Source: an uncultured Verrucomicrobiota bacterium (lineage in GTDB: Bacteria > Verrucomicrobiota > Verrucomicrobiia > Chthoniobacterales > JACTMZ01). Taken from it: 64,000 bases of DNA. Numbering within the stretch: position 1 is the stretch's first letter; the number at the start of each line of letters is the position of its first letter. The notes beneath the pieces were generated by a model. That model ran no database searches. It worked only from the letters and a program-made list of their open reading frames with translations, and had not been told where the DNA came from. The DNA lies in the NCBI GenBank assembly GCA_903953565.1, contig CAJBKE010000068.1, positions 1 to 64,000 on the forward strand, read 5' to 3'. The position numbers were made by a program, and so were the translations under genes. This document shows positions 16,923 to 26,018 of the stretch, piece by piece.

Positions 16923-18262
16923 GCACTCTCCGCCGCGCCTATGACCATGCGTTGCGCGGCGGCAACGGACGCGTTGCCGAGGCGGCGCCTCCCGCAGAAA
17001 ACGAACTAACCTGGCAGGCCCGCTGGTTTTCCGGCGCCTGCGGACGCGAATTCAAAACGTCCACTGGCGAAACCGTTGTCGTCACCGACTTCGGACAATG
17101 GAACCGCGAAGCGGGGCCGGACTTTGTCCATGCCGCGGTGAGGATCGGCGGTCGCGAGCACCGTGGAGCCATCGAGGTCGATCTCGAAGCTTCTGGATGG
17201 GAACAGCACCGTCATGCGGTCAATCCCGCCTATGAAAATGTCGTCCTGCATGTCGTCGTCCACCGCCCTGTCAAAAAGCATTTCACCCGCACCGCAACGC
17301 ACCGTGAAGTGACGCAAGTCTGCCTGGCCGATCACACGGCCACGGACGCCGAATGGCCCGCTTTTGCCGCCGCGCGGCCCGGACGTTGCCTCGCCCCGCT
17401 GCGCACATTATCGACCGTGCAAATTTCTGACTTGCTGACCGTTGCTGCCCGCCGGCGCCTCGAGGCCAAAGGTGCTGCCTTGCAGACCATGATCACGGCG
17501 CGCGGACCCGACGCCGCCCTCTACGAAGCCGTTGCCGTTGCGCTCGGCTACAAAAACAACAAACTCCCTTTCCAACTCCTCGCCCAACGCGTTCCCGCCG
17601 GCACAGCAGCCACCGCGCGCGGCGAAGCCCTGCTTTTCGGTTTGGCCGGCTTCCTCGAAAAACCCGAACCACCCGCCGGCGCGGCGCGCACCGAGGTCGC
17701 GGCTCTTTGGTCCGACTGGTGGAAACTCCGCGCCGCCCACACTGATGCCATCCTCCCGCGCCAAGCTTGGAAACTCACCGGCGTCCGCCCGGCCAATCAT
17801 CCGCTGCGACGCATCGGCGCCCTGGCTGCCCTGGCCAAGCGCTGGAAATCCGTCCGCACCGCCCTCGAGTCCGCGGATCTGTCCCGCTTGGAAAACGTCC
17901 TCGGCTCACTCGAACACCCGTTCTGGTCATTCCACACAACATGGAAGAGTCCGCGCCGCAAAAAGCCGCTCGCCCTGCTCGGATCCGACCGCATTCGCGA
18001 AATCCACGCCAACATCGCGCTCCCGCTGGCCCTCGCGCGCGGCGAGGAACCCGCGTGGCTGGACATTCCCGGCGGACCGCCCAACACCTCCCTGCGCGTC
18101 GTGTCCGCGCGTCTTTTTGGCGGACCGCTCCCACGCACCCTTCCGCGTCGTCTTTTCGTCCACCAAGGCTTGCTGCAGATCTACGCCGACTTCTGCCTGC
18201 GCGACCACGGCGAGTGCGCGCAGTGCCGTTTCCCGTCACTCGTCGCCGGGTTGCCCGCTTGA
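16919..18262 (+). CDS. DUF2851 family protein
   Basis: 447 residues, overlapping the TIGR03790 stop by 4 nt (ATGA). The 'ENELTWQARWFSGACGREFKTSTGE' opening, 'FGQWNREAGPDFVHAAVRIGG', 'GAIEVDLEASGWEQHRH...NVVLHVV' and later 'LYEAVAVALGYKNNKLPFQLLAQRVP' are the hallmarks of DUF2851, found mainly in Bacteroidetes and Verrucomicrobia. The 'GAIEVDLE' beta-strand set resembles a restriction-endonuclease-like core with D and E-x-D positions, but this is a guess from pattern. The C-terminus has Cys residues spaced C-x7-C-x2-C ('CLRDHGECAQC'), a possible metal site. Function unknown. Confidence 0.82.
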   Translation: MSTLRRAYDHALRGGNGRVAEAAPPAENELTWQARWFSGACGREFKTSTGETVVVTDFGQWNREAGPDFVHAAVRIGGREHRGAIEVDLEASGWEQHRHAVNPAYENVVLHVVVHRPVKKHFTRTATHREVTQVCLADHTATDAEWPAFAAARPGRCLAPLRTLSTVQISDLLTVAARRRLEAKGAALQTMITARGPDAALYEAVAVALGYKNNKLPFQLLAQRVPAGTAATARGEALLFGLAGFLEKPEPPAGAARTEVAALWSDWWKLRAAHTDAILPRQAWKLTGVRPANHPLRRIGALAALAKRWKSVRTALESADLSRLENVLGSLEHPFWSFHTTWKSPRRKKPLALLGSDRIREIHANIALPLALARGEEPAWLDIPGGPPNTSLRVVSARLFGGPLPRTLPRRLFVHQGLLQIYADFCLRDHGECAQCRFPSLVAGLPA

Positions 18263-18293
18263 CCGCCGCCCTTGGCAAAATATGCTCGTTCCC

Positions 18294-18749
18294 ATGAGCA
18301 ACATCACACCGACCACCGATCTGACCAAACGCCCGCCCCGCAGCACGCGCACCCGCCTCGGGGGCTACGTTCTGCTGCCCCGCATCGTCGACAAATGCCG
18401 CGCGGTCATCGCCGGAACAAACGGGGACTTTAACTACGCCTGCCCGCTCGACATGGAGTTTTTCGAGTTCACCTCGATCGATCCCGCAGACTTGAAAAAA
18501 CAGATCGAAGCCGGGCTCGGTGACACCGCGCTGCTGGAGTGGGTGCGCAAGAACGCCGGGACCAAGCGCAGCCCGCACGAAATCCACCTCTGGTCCCGCT
18601 ACATGGAAGACCGCGCGCCATCCGGCGTGGAAAAGCGCGAATACTTCAACCAAACCCACAAGGACATCGCCCCGGACCGCGACGACATCTCCACGTGGTT
18701 CGATTGGCTCGACCTGGACGACTACGTGTCCTACGGCGGAAAAGTCTGA
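18294..18749 (+). CDS. DUF5069 family protein
   Basis: 151 residues from the ATG at 18294; an ATG at 18282 is the alternative start. 'TKRPPRSTRTRLGGYVLLPRIVDKCRA', 'NYACPLDMEFFEF', 'LEWVRKNAG.KRS.HEI..WS' and 'DISTWFDWLDLDDYVSYGGKV' define the DUF5069 family, a small soluble protein common in Verrucomicrobia and Planctomycetes. Length is standard. Three nucleotides separate it from pdxJ. No catalytic motif is apparent; the conserved 'LLPR.VDK.RA' opening resembles DinB-like helical proteins, but this is not firm. Confidence 0.85.
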   Translation: MSNITPTTDLTKRPPRSTRTRLGGYVLLPRIVDKCRAVIAGTNGDFNYACPLDMEFFEFTSIDPADLKKQIEAGLGDTALLEWVRKNAGTKRSPHEIHLWSRYMEDRAPSGVEKREYFNQTHKDIAPDRDDISTWFDWLDLDDYVSYGGKV

Positions 18750-18751
18750 CC

Positions 18752-19498
18752 ATGCCGCTCCGCCTCGGCGTCAACATCGACCACGCCGCCACCCTGCGTC
18801 AGGCGCGTTACGCGCGTGATCTGGAGAGCATCCTGGTCGAACCCAGCCCGGTCGCCGCTGCCCTCATCGCCGAACAAGCCGGCGCCGAAGGCATCACCGC
18901 CCACCTCCGCGAGGACCGCCGCCACATCCAAGACCGCGACATCTTCCGGTTGAAAGAATCGCTCCAGACCAAGCTCAATCTTGAAATGGGCAACGCCCCC
19001 GAAATCGTGGCGATCGCACTCAAGGTCAAACCACACGACGCTTGTCTTGTCCCGGAAAACCGCAACGAAGTAACCACCGAAGGCGGACTCGATTGCGTCA
19101 CCCATCGCACCGCCTTGACCGAAACGATCACCAAACTCCACGACACCGGCACAGTGGTCAGCCTCTTCATCGACCCCGATCCGCACCAAATTCAAGCCGC
19201 CGCCGATCTGAAAGCCGAATACATCGAACTCCACACCGGCGCCTTCGCCAACGCTACCGGCGACACGCGTACGCACGAACTGCACCGCCTCGTCGAAGGC
19301 GCGAGGCAAGCGCACGCACTGGGCCTCCGAGTCAACGCCGGCCACGGCCTCAACTACCAAAACGTCCGCGAGCTCTTCGCTGTCCCCCACCTCGAAGAAC
19401 TCAACATCGGCCACGCCATCATCTCACGCGCCCTGATCACCGGCCTTGCCACCGCGGTAAAAGAGATGAAGGCCCTCTGCGAGGAGTATCCCCTGTAG
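18752..19498 (+). CDS. pdxJ: Pyridoxine 5'-phosphate synthase
   Basis: 248 residues. 'LGVNIDHAATLRQAR' at the N-terminus, 'ITAHLREDRRHIQDRD' (the general-base His region), 'CLVPENRNEVTTEGGLD', 'SLFIDPDPHQIQAA', 'ELHTGAFA' and 'GLRVNAGHGLNYQNV' are the complete PdxJ barrel motifs. It condenses 1-deoxyxylulose-5-phosphate with 3-amino-1-hydroxyacetone phosphate to form pyridoxine 5'-phosphate in the DXP-dependent vitamin B6 route. Last gene of the operon. Its TAG stop is contributed by the left end of a palindromic repeat (19494-19563). Confidence 0.95.
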   Translation: MPLRLGVNIDHAATLRQARYARDLESILVEPSPVAAALIAEQAGAEGITAHLREDRRHIQDRDIFRLKESLQTKLNLEMGNAPEIVAIALKVKPHDACLVPENRNEVTTEGGLDCVTHRTALTETITKLHDTGTVVSLFIDPDPHQIQAAADLKAEYIELHTGAFANATGDTRTHELHRLVEGARQAHALGLRVNAGHGLNYQNVRELFAVPHLEELNIGHAIISRALITGLATAVKEMKALCEEYPL

Positions 19499-19563
19499 CG
19501 TCGCCGTCCTCGGCGACGGCCGTTTCACGATCAACAACCGGCGGCGGGGACGCCGCTGCTACA
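19494..19563. repeat. GTAGC-ended palindromic element between pdxJ and ribF
   Basis: 70 bp with outer ends TGTAGCG and CGCTGCTACA in inverted order and internal GC-rich hairpins (for example GCCGTC-ctc-GGCGAC; CGGCGG...CCGCTG). The left TAG is the pdxJ stop and the right CTA is the ribF stop on the opposite strand. It could also act as a bidirectional terminator, although no long U-tract is present. Confidence 0.7.
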
Positions 19564-20464
19564 TTCTGACTTCAGCAATATCCCGCTCGATCTGAGCGCG
19601 CAGGTCATCCAAGGAATCGAACTTCCTCTCCCCTCGCACAAAGCGGAGAAACTCCACTTCGATATCCGTGCCGTAGAGGTCGCCGTCGAATTCGAAGAGA
19701 TGAACTTCGAGCACGCGCCTGCTGTCCTGCGAAACGGTGGGACGGATGCCGAGGTTGGCGATGCCTTGGAAATCTTTTTCGCCGATGTGGACGCGCACAG
19801 CGTAAACACCGTCCGGGGGCAGTTGCAATCCAGCGGCGTCGATATTGGCAGTGGGAAAGCCCAACTGCTGGCCCATCTTTTGTCCGGGCACCACCTTGCC
19901 GAGGATGGCGTAGGGACGGCCGAGAGCCTTTTCAGCGAACGTCAGGTCGCCGCGGGCCACCGCGAGGCGGATGGCCGTGCTGGAAATCACTTCACCATCG
20001 ATCGCCACCGCCGGAATTCCGTCCACCTCGAACCCGCCGAGGCGCTGAAGCAACTCGACATTGCCGCCGCGACCTTTGCCGAATTTCCAATCCGCGCCAA
20101 CCACGATGCCGCCGAGCGGTTGGCAGGCGCCGCGCAAGTCCGCGACGAATTCCTCGGCCGTCTGACCCGCGCGTCCCGCCTCGAAAGGCAGCACAGCCAG
20201 ATGCGTCACGCCCTGACGCTCGAGCAACAACTCTTTGTGACGCGGATTCGACAGACGCAAGGGCGGCTCGGAGCGCTGGAAGAACATCATGGGATGCGGT
20301 TCGAAGGTCATGACCACCGCGGTGCCTCCGGATTTCCTCGCATCGGCCTGTGCTTCTTCGATCAGCGCTTGGTGCCCCCTATGCACACCGTCGAAAATCC
20401 CGATGGCGAGATAGACCGGTCCGCGCAGCGAGGACAGCGACGCGAGGTCGTGAACCACCTCCAT
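19559..20464 (-). CDS. ribF: Bifunctional riboflavin kinase / FAD synthetase
   Basis: 301 residues. N-terminal FAD synthetase domain with 'LAIGIFDGVHRGHQALI' (the HxGH-like nucleotidyl-transfer motif) and 'IVVGADWKFGKGRGGNVELL'; C-terminal flavokinase domain with 'GRPYAILGKVVPGQKMGQQLGFPTANID' (GxPTAN metal/ATP motif) and 'LPPDGVYAVRV'. It phosphorylates riboflavin to FMN and adenylates FMN to FAD in the cytoplasm. It follows truB by 5 nt at the end of the nusA-infB-rbfA-nrnA-truB-ribF order. Its stop codon lies in the palindrome shared with pdxJ. Confidence 0.95.
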   Translation of the reverse strand: MEVVHDLASLSSLRGPVYLAIGIFDGVHRGHQALIEEAQADARKSGGTAVVMTFEPHPMMFFQRSEPPLRLSNPRHKELLLERQGVTHLAVLPFEAGRAGQTAEEFVADLRGACQPLGGIVVGADWKFGKGRGGNVELLQRLGGFEVDGIPAVAIDGEVISSTAIRLAVARGDLTFAEKALGRPYAILGKVVPGQKMGQQLGFPTANIDAAGLQLPPDGVYAVRVHIGEKDFQGIANLGIRPTVSQDSRRVLEVHLFEFDGDLYGTDIEVEFLRFVRGERKFDSLDDLRAQIERDIAEVRM

Positions 20465-20469
20465 GGAAA

Positions 20470-21192
20470 TCAGACCCCGCGCAGGCGCGAGACTTCGGGC
20501 AGGCTCATGATCCGCGCTTTGATCGCGTCTAACGGCAGTGTGCGCAATTCATCCACCGTCAGGACGCCGTCGACGCGAAATTTCCCCGATGCTGTCCGGC
20601 GCAGCGCCTTCAAATGCCCTCCGCAACCGAGCAGTTGGCCGATGTCATGCGCGTAAGTGCGCACGTAGAAGCCCTTGCTGCAAACCACGCGGAACTCCAC
20701 CTCGGGCAAATCCACTTTGAGAATTTCGTGGCCGTAGATATGGACCAAGCGCGGTTCGCGTTCGATCGTCTTGCCCTGCCGCGCGAGTTTGTAGAGCGGC
20801 ACGCCGTCCTTCTTGATGGCCGAAACCATGGGGGGCGTCTGGTAAAAATCGCCTTGGAATTGTCCGAAGACCGCATCGATCTGCTCGCGGGTCAGATCCG
20901 GCACTGGCTTTTCCTCGAGGATCTCGCCGTCGGCATCCTGACTGCCGGTGGTTTGACCGAGACGAATCGTGCCCACGTATTCCTTGTCCTCGCTCATGAG
21001 CAGATCCTGGATCTTGGTGCCGCGACCGATAGTGATGATGAGCAAACCGGTGGCCAGCGGGTCGAGCGTGCCGCAGTGGCCGACCTTGCGGGTATTGAGG
21101 ACGCGGCGCGTGATGGCCACCACGTCGTGCGAGGTCATGCCCGGGGCTTTGTCGATGAGAAGGACGCCGTCAATCATTGGTTCGGACTTCAT
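20470..21192 (-). CDS. truB: tRNA pseudouridine-55 synthase
   Basis: 240 residues from the ATG at 21192; a start at 21177 (MIDGVLL) is also possible. 'DGVLLIDKAPGMTSHDVV' and 'KVGHCGTLDPLATGLL' with the catalytic Asp44 are diagnostic of TruB; 'YQTPPMVSAIKKDGVPLYKLARQG' and 'CSKGFYVRTYAHDIG' complete the fold. It makes pseudouridine at position 55 in the T-arm of tRNAs. The C-terminal PUA domain of E. coli TruB is short or missing here. It overlaps the nrnA stop by 23 nt when the upstream start is used. Confidence 0.94.
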   Translation of the reverse strand: MKSEPMIDGVLLIDKAPGMTSHDVVAITRRVLNTRKVGHCGTLDPLATGLLIITIGRGTKIQDLLMSEDKEYVGTIRLGQTTGSQDADGEILEEKPVPDLTREQIDAVFGQFQGDFYQTPPMVSAIKKDGVPLYKLARQGKTIEREPRLVHIYGHEILKVDLPEVEFRVVCSKGFYVRTYAHDIGQLLGCGGHLKALRRTASGKFRVDGVLTVDELRTLPLDAIKARIMSLPEVSRLRGV

Positions 21193-22162
21193 GGCAAATG
21201 GCTTGCAGAACTTTCTCCTCCGCCTGCTCGAGCGGACCGACCAGTCGGGCCCCCGCCGCTTGGGGATGTCCCCCGCCGCCGAAGAGTCCGCAAATTTTGC
21301 AGACATCGAACCGCGGTTCCTTCGAGCGCATGCTCACACGAACCTTGCTCTCCGGCAGTTCCTCGAAAAAGGCGGCAACTTGCACACCTTCCACCGCGCG
21401 AAGGTGGTCGATCAGCCCCTCGTTGTCCTCGGGAAGAACGCCCAGCTTGCCCGCGGTTTCGAGCGAGAGACTGAAGCTGGCCACGCGGTCATTGCAATCG
21501 AAACGCGCCGAGTTGAGCAGCGCCTTGAGCAGCTCGAGCCTGCGGCGCGGGTAGCTGTCATACATCTGGCGCGAAATGTCGGGAACGTTGACGCCTTTGT
21601 CCACGAGGTCCGCGATAAGTCGGAAGGTGTGGGGCGAGGTCTTGGCGTATTGGAAGGACCCGGTGTCGGTCGAAATCGCCGCATACAGGTTGCCGGCGAT
21701 GGCCGGGGTGATGGCCGCGCCGGTTTCGACGAGGTAATCGTAAAGAATCTGGCCCGTGGCCGGCGCCGAGTCGTCGATGTAGTTGAGGTCGCCGTAGCGG
21801 TGGTTGCTCACGTGGTGGTCGACATTGATCCACGTGGTGACTTTTCCGGTCGCTTTGAGGACGCGGCCGAGACGTTCTTTGGTCGATGTATCCAGCGCGA
21901 GAAATACATCGAAATCCTGTTTGCCATGCTCCGGCGGGAATCCGACCAAATTACTCTCCGGCAAGTAGCGGAACTTGTCGGTCAATCCCTCCTCGTTCCA
22001 GACCGTGACATTTTTGCCCTGCGCTTTGAGGTGCAGACCCATGGCAATGGACGAACCGTAAGCGTCGGCATCGGGACGCACGTGGCTGGCCACAAGAATG
22101 CGGTCCGCCGCATCCAGCGTGTGCTTGATCTGGCCGAGGGTGGCGTCGAGTCCGTGGCTCAT
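21170..22162 (-). CDS. nrnA: Bifunctional oligoribonuclease/PAP phosphatase (DHH family)
   Basis: 330 residues. DHH-phosphoesterase motifs: 'LVASHVRPDADAYGSSIAMG' (motif I), 'VFLALDTS' (II), 'WINVDHHVSNHRYGDLNYID' (III, with DHH) and, in the DHHA1 domain, 'CGLFGGGGHPQAAGARL'. NrnA-type enzymes degrade nano-RNAs 2-5 nt long and can dephosphorylate pAp. The gene sits between rbfA and truB, its usual place in many bacteria, and overlaps rbfA by 4 nt. Length is typical. Confidence 0.92.
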   Translation of the reverse strand: MSHGLDATLGQIKHTLDAADRILVASHVRPDADAYGSSIAMGLHLKAQGKNVTVWNEEGLTDKFRYLPESNLVGFPPEHGKQDFDVFLALDTSTKERLGRVLKATGKVTTWINVDHHVSNHRYGDLNYIDDSAPATGQILYDYLVETGAAITPAIAGNLYAAISTDTGSFQYAKTSPHTFRLIADLVDKGVNVPDISRQMYDSYPRRRLELLKALLNSARFDCNDRVASFSLSLETAGKLGVLPEDNEGLIDHLRAVEGVQVAAFFEELPESKVRVSMRSKEPRFDVCKICGLFGGGGHPQAAGARLVGPLEQAEEKVLQAICHEVRTND

Positions 22163-22515
22163 TCGTTGACCGCCTCCCCTCCGGTGTCGAGTTCGTCGAG
22201 AATATCCAGGACGCGGGAGCCGCGCTCGATCGATTCATCCAATTGGAAATGCAGGTGCGGAGTAAACTTGAGCACGACGCGTTTGGCCGTCTCGGCCTGA
22301 AGGACGACGCGATGCTGCTCGAGGCGCTCGAGGGTTTGTCTCTGCTGGGCGGCGGTTCCGAGGATGCCGACGTGCACAGTGGCGTTGCGCAGATCGGGGG
22401 ACACGTCCACGGCATTGACCGTGATCAGCGCGCCACCGGACGGGACCTCGCGCAGAATGACGGTGCTCAATTCACGCTTGAGGATTTCAGCAACGCGGAT
22501 CAGGCGGTGTTTCAT
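22159..22515 (-). CDS. rbfA: Ribosome-binding factor A
   Basis: 118 residues. 'RLIRVAEILKRELSTVILREV' starts the KH-like fold, followed by 'VNAVDVSPDLRNATVHVGILG' and 'LKFTPHLHFQLDESIERGSRVLDILDEL', all typical of RbfA, which helps mature the 16S rRNA 5' region in the 30S subunit. It lies 54 nt downstream of infB and overlaps nrnA by ATGA. Confidence 0.94.
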   Translation of the reverse strand: MKHRLIRVAEILKRELSTVILREVPSGGALITVNAVDVSPDLRNATVHVGILGTAAQQRQTLERLEQHRVVLQAETAKRVVLKFTPHLHFQLDESIERGSRVLDILDELDTGGEAVNE

Positions 22516-22569
22516 GGAAACAGTTGAGAGTTGAGAGAGATGAGGTCCAGGGGCCGGCCCCCGAAGCCC

Positions 22570-24606
22570 CTACTCGAGTTTCTGGGCAACCTTTTCGAGG
22601 GTGTAGGCCTCGATGATGTCGCCGGCTTCGTATTCGTCGTAATCCCCGAGCTTGATACCGCACTCGAAGCCGTTGCGCACTTCCTTCACGTCGTCTTTGA
22701 AGCGACGCAGAGTCGAAATGCCGCCGTCGTAAATCGGCTGCTTGCGGCGTAGGACGCGGGCCCGTGCGGTGCGGAGGATACGTCCGTCCGTCACCATGCA
22801 ACCGGCAACGATACCCTTGGTCAGATCGAAAACCTGACGAACCTCGGCGTGGCCGATGACATTCTCGCGCAGCTCGGGTTCGAGCAGGCCGGCCATGGCC
22901 TCTTTGATCTGGTCGATCAGTTCGTAAATGATGGAGTAAAGTTTGATCTGCACGCCCTCGCGCTTGGCCGCAGTGGCCGCGCTGTTCTCCGTCTTGACCC
23001 CGAAGCCGACGACAATGGCGTCGGAAGCGGTGGCGAGGAGAATGTCCGACTCGCTGATCGGTCCGACCGCGGCATGGATGACCTCGAGGTCGATTTGCTT
23101 CGCCTGGATATCGCCGAGTGCCTGCACCAACGCCTCGAGTGATCCCTGGACGTCGGCCTTGAGCACGACGCGCAAGGCCTTGCGCTGATCGGCCGCAAGA
23201 TTGTCGAAAAGACTTTCCAGCGTGGCGCGCTGCGGGGCGGCCAGCTTTTCCTGACGCTGCTCTTCCTGACGCTCCTCGCTCAAAGTGCGCGCAGAGCGCT
23301 CGGAATCCATAGCCATCAGCTCGTCGCCCGCTTTGGGCAGGCCGTCAAAGCCGAGGATTTTGACCGGCATGCCGGGACCGACTTCTTTGACCGGCTTGCC
23401 GAGATCGTCGATGAGGGATTTGACTTTGCCCCATTGCAGACCGCAGAGGAACGGCTGACCGACCTTGAGCGTGCCCATTTTGACGATAACGGTCGCCGTC
23501 GGACCGCGACCCGGCTCCATCTCGGCTTCGATGATCGTGGCGCGGGCGGGAACTTTGGGACTGGCTTTGAGTTCCAAGACTTCGGCCTGCAAGGCCATCA
23601 TCTCGAGCAGGTGGTCGATGCCGGTGCCTTTGGTCGCGGAGACCGGACAGACGATCGTCGATCCGCCCCAGTCCTCGGGCGAAAGATCGTGTTCCTGAAG
23701 CTGCTGCTTCACCCGGTCAACGTTGGCGGCGGGCAGATCGGTCTTGTTCACCGCCACGATGATCGTCACCCCCGCCGCTTTGGCATGGCTGATCGCTTCT
23801 TCGGTCTGCGGCATGATGCCGTCATCCGCGGCGACAACGAGCACGACGATATCCGTGACGTTCGCGCCGCGCGCGCGCATGGCGGTGAAGGCGGCGTGGC
23901 CTGGGGTGTCGAGGAAGGTGATTTTGTGTCCGCCATGCTCGACCGAATACGCACCGATGTGCTGGGTGATGCCGCCCGCTTCCCCCGCGGCGACGCGGGC
24001 TTTGCGGATGAAATCCATGAGCGAAGTTTTGCCGTGGTCGACGTGGCCCATGAAAGTGATGACCGGCGGACGGGATTCGAGTTCCTCTTTGGTGACCTCG
24101 ACTTCGGGTTCGGAGGGCGGGGCGACGACCGGTTCCGCCTTGTGCACCCCGGCACCGGCCTGGCGTTTTTCTTTCTCGAAAACAAAACCATGTTTATCGC
24201 AGACGATCGAAGCAACAGCGGGATCGATCGTTTGGTTCAGATTGGCGAAGATGTTCGCCTCCATCAGATCCTTGATGACCACGAACGGCTTGAGGCCGAG
24301 GGCCGCGGCGAGGTCTTTGACCACGATCGGCGGCTTGATATTGATCACTTTTTTGCCGTCCTCGTTGACTTCGAGTTCGGCGGGGGCTGCGGGCTCCGGC
24401 GCGGGGGCGACCGGCGGCACTTCGGCGACCGGTTTTTTCTTCGGCACCTCGTCGATGAGTGAAACCACTTCGACCGGCGCCTTGGGCGCGGCCTTCGGCT
24501 TGGCGGGTTTGGCTTCCGCCGCAGGCCCGGAGGCAACAGCAGACTTCGGCTTCGCCGCGGTCTTTTTTGCGGCGGGCTTTTTGGTCGCTGGTGCTTTGGC
24601 GGGCAT
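22570..24606 (-). CDS. infB: Translation initiation factor IF-2
   Basis: 678 residues from the ATG at 24606. The first 75 residues are Lys/Ala/Pro-rich and probably disordered ('[15 protein letters not shown]...'), then an IF2-N segment ('[21 protein letters not shown]'). The GTPase domain has G1 GHVDHGKT (187-194), 'DTPGHAAF' and 'AVNKTDLP', and the C-terminal domains that bind fMet-tRNA follow. IF2 delivers initiator tRNA to the 30S subunit. It is shorter than the E. coli alpha form, with a compact N-terminus. It follows nusA by 21 nt. Confidence 0.96.
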   Translation of the reverse strand: MPAKAPATKKPAAKKTAAKPKSAVASGPAAEAKPAKPKAAPKAPVEVVSLIDEVPKKKPVAEVPPVAPAPEPAAPAELEVNEDGKKVINIKPPIVVKDLAAALGLKPFVVIKDLMEANIFANLNQTIDPAVASIVCDKHGFVFEKEKRQAGAGVHKAEPVVAPPSEPEVEVTKEELESRPPVITFMGHVDHGKTSLMDFIRKARVAAGEAGGITQHIGAYSVEHGGHKITFLDTPGHAAFTAMRARGANVTDIVVLVVAADDGIMPQTEEAISHAKAAGVTIIVAVNKTDLPAANVDRVKQQLQEHDLSPEDWGGSTIVCPVSATKGTGIDHLLEMMALQAEVLELKASPKVPARATIIEAEMEPGRGPTATVIVKMGTLKVGQPFLCGLQWGKVKSLIDDLGKPVKEVGPGMPVKILGFDGLPKAGDELMAMDSERSARTLSEERQEEQRQEKLAAPQRATLESLFDNLAADQRKALRVVLKADVQGSLEALVQALGDIQAKQIDLEVIHAAVGPISESDILLATASDAIVVGFGVKTENSAATAAKREGVQIKLYSIIYELIDQIKEAMAGLLEPELRENVIGHAEVRQVFDLTKGIVAGCMVTDGRILRTARARVLRRKQPIYDGGISTLRRFKDDVKEVRNGFECGIKLGDYDEYEAGDIIEAYTLEKVAQKLE

Positions 24607-24627
24607 GCTTGTTGAATGACGCAATTA

Positions 24628-25920
24628 CTAGGCGACGGCCGTTTCGGCGGGAGCAGGTTGGGACTTTGTGGCTTCGAGACCTTTGGCGCGCTCGACGATT
24701 TCGGCGGCCTTGGCTTCGTCGATGCCCAGCATGGTGACAAGGTCGCCCGCTTCGACACCGCCGGCCACGAGATCGGCCGGGCTGGGAATTCCGTTTTGGA
24801 CCAGCTTGGTCGCGGTCTCTTCGTCGAGTCCGAGTTGCGTCTTGAACGCTTCGGTCGCGCTGCTGACCTGATTTTCAAAGGCTTGCTCCTTGGAAGCGTC
24901 TTTCTCGATGTCCACTTCCCAACCGGTGAGTTTCGCGGTCAGGCGGGCGTTCTGGCCTTTCTTGCCGATGGCAATGGAGAGTTGGTCTTCGTCGACCGTG
25001 ACCTTCACGCGCTTGTCGGCCTCGTTGATCTCGATCGACTTGATCTTGGCCGGCTTGAGCGCCTCGACGACGAATTCTTTGGGATCGTCGCTCCACTTGA
25101 TGATGTCGACTTTCTCGTTGTTGAGTTCGCGGACGATGTTCTTCACCCTTGCACCGCGCATTCCGACGCAAGCGCCGACCGGATCGACTTTGCTGTCACC
25201 GCTGGCCACGGCGACCTTGGTGCGCACGCCGGCCTCGCGGGCAATGCCCTTCAACTGCACGGTGCCGTCGGCGATTTCGCTCACTTCCAACTGGAAAAGC
25301 TTGCGGACGAAGTTCGGGTGGCTGCGGGAAAGGATGATCTGCGGGCCGTCCTTGCCGTTCTCCACCGCGACGACATAAGCGCGCAGGCGGTCGCCGACGC
25401 TGTAGTCTTCAGTGACGACGCGCTCGCGCGAGGGCATGACGGCTTCGAATTTGCCGAGGTCGAAAATGACGTCGCTTTTGACGAAGCGGCGGACTGTGCC
25501 GCTGACGATATCGCCCGCACGGTCTTTGAATTCCTCGTAGATCCGCTCTTTCTCCACGCGACGGATACTCGACATGATGGCGTTGCGGGCCACGCCGGCG
25601 GCGATGCGGCCGAAAGCGGCGGGTTCGACCTCCACCTCGATGCTGTCGCCGGCTTGGATCCCGGGCTTCATGACCTGGGCGCGGGCCAGAAGCATTTCCT
25701 CCTGCGGGTTGGTCACTTTGTCGACGACGAGGACGTTGGCCACGCCGCGGATTTTCCCGGTCTTCGGGCTGATCTCGACGCGCAATTCGCGGGTGTATCC
25801 TCCGAATCCCTTGCCGGCAGCCTTGATGATGGCCTCCTGCATGGCCTGCAAAAGGGTCTCGCGCGAAATCCCGCGTTCGCGCTCCAAATACTCCAGCATA
25901 GTCAGCAGTTCGTTACTCAT
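24628..25920 (-). CDS. nusA: Transcription termination/antitermination protein NusA
   Basis: 430 residues from the ATG at 25920. The N-terminal RNAP-binding domain ('LLTMLEYLERERGISRETLLQAMQEAI'), S1 domain ('DIVSGTVRRFVKSDVIFDLGKFEAVMPSRE') and two KH domains ('VDPVGACVGMRGARVKNIV', 'SIAIGKKGQNARLTAKLTGW') are present, plus a C-terminal helix-hairpin-helix ('LGIDEAKAAEIVERAKGLE'). It modulates pausing and termination by RNA polymerase. rimP, normally just upstream, is absent; instead a promoter and a terminator-like hairpin form a leader of about 63 nt that begins after tRNA-Val, so expression is probably attenuated. Confidence 0.96.
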   Translation of the reverse strand: MSNELLTMLEYLERERGISRETLLQAMQEAIIKAAGKGFGGYTRELRVEISPKTGKIRGVANVLVVDKVTNPQEEMLLARAQVMKPGIQAGDSIEVEVEPAAFGRIAAGVARNAIMSSIRRVEKERIYEEFKDRAGDIVSGTVRRFVKSDVIFDLGKFEAVMPSRERVVTEDYSVGDRLRAYVVAVENGKDGPQIILSRSHPNFVRKLFQLEVSEIADGTVQLKGIAREAGVRTKVAVASGDSKVDPVGACVGMRGARVKNIVRELNNEKVDIIKWSDDPKEFVVEALKPAKIKSIEINEADKRVKVTVDEDQLSIAIGKKGQNARLTAKLTGWEVDIEKDASKEQAFENQVSSATEAFKTQLGLDEETATKLVQNGIPSPADLVAGGVEAGDLVTMLGIDEAKAAEIVERAKGLEATKSQPAPAETAVA

Positions 25921-25941
25921 GGTCGTTTCTCTTTTGAGGAT

Positions 25942-25969
25942 AAAAAAAAGTGGGCCGAAACCCACTTTT
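25942..25969 (-). terminator. Terminator/attenuator hairpin in the nusA leader
   Basis: Minus strand: AAAAGTGGG, loop TTTCGG, CCCACTTTT, running into eight consecutive Us. This is a 9-bp stem and a strong U-tract ending 21 nt before the nusA ATG, too close for another promoter to fit between. A competing hairpin CTTTTC-TGAC-GAAAAG (25980-25965) shares the AAAAG of the 5' arm, so two alternative folds are possible. Confidence 0.75.
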
Positions 25970-25989
25970 CGTCAGAAAAGGTTCCCTCA

Positions 25990-26018
25990 AACCTAGGGAT
26001 GCGCCTCCAGAGTGTCAA
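25990..26018 (-). promoter_or_regulatory. Sigma-70 type promoter for nusA-infB operon
   Basis: Minus strand: -35 TTGACA (26018-26013, perfect match), 17-bp spacer, -10 TAGGTT (25995-25990, 3 of 6 matches). Transcription would start near 25983, between the tRNA-Val gene and the leader hairpin, giving a leader of about 63 nt before nusA. Confidence 0.6.
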
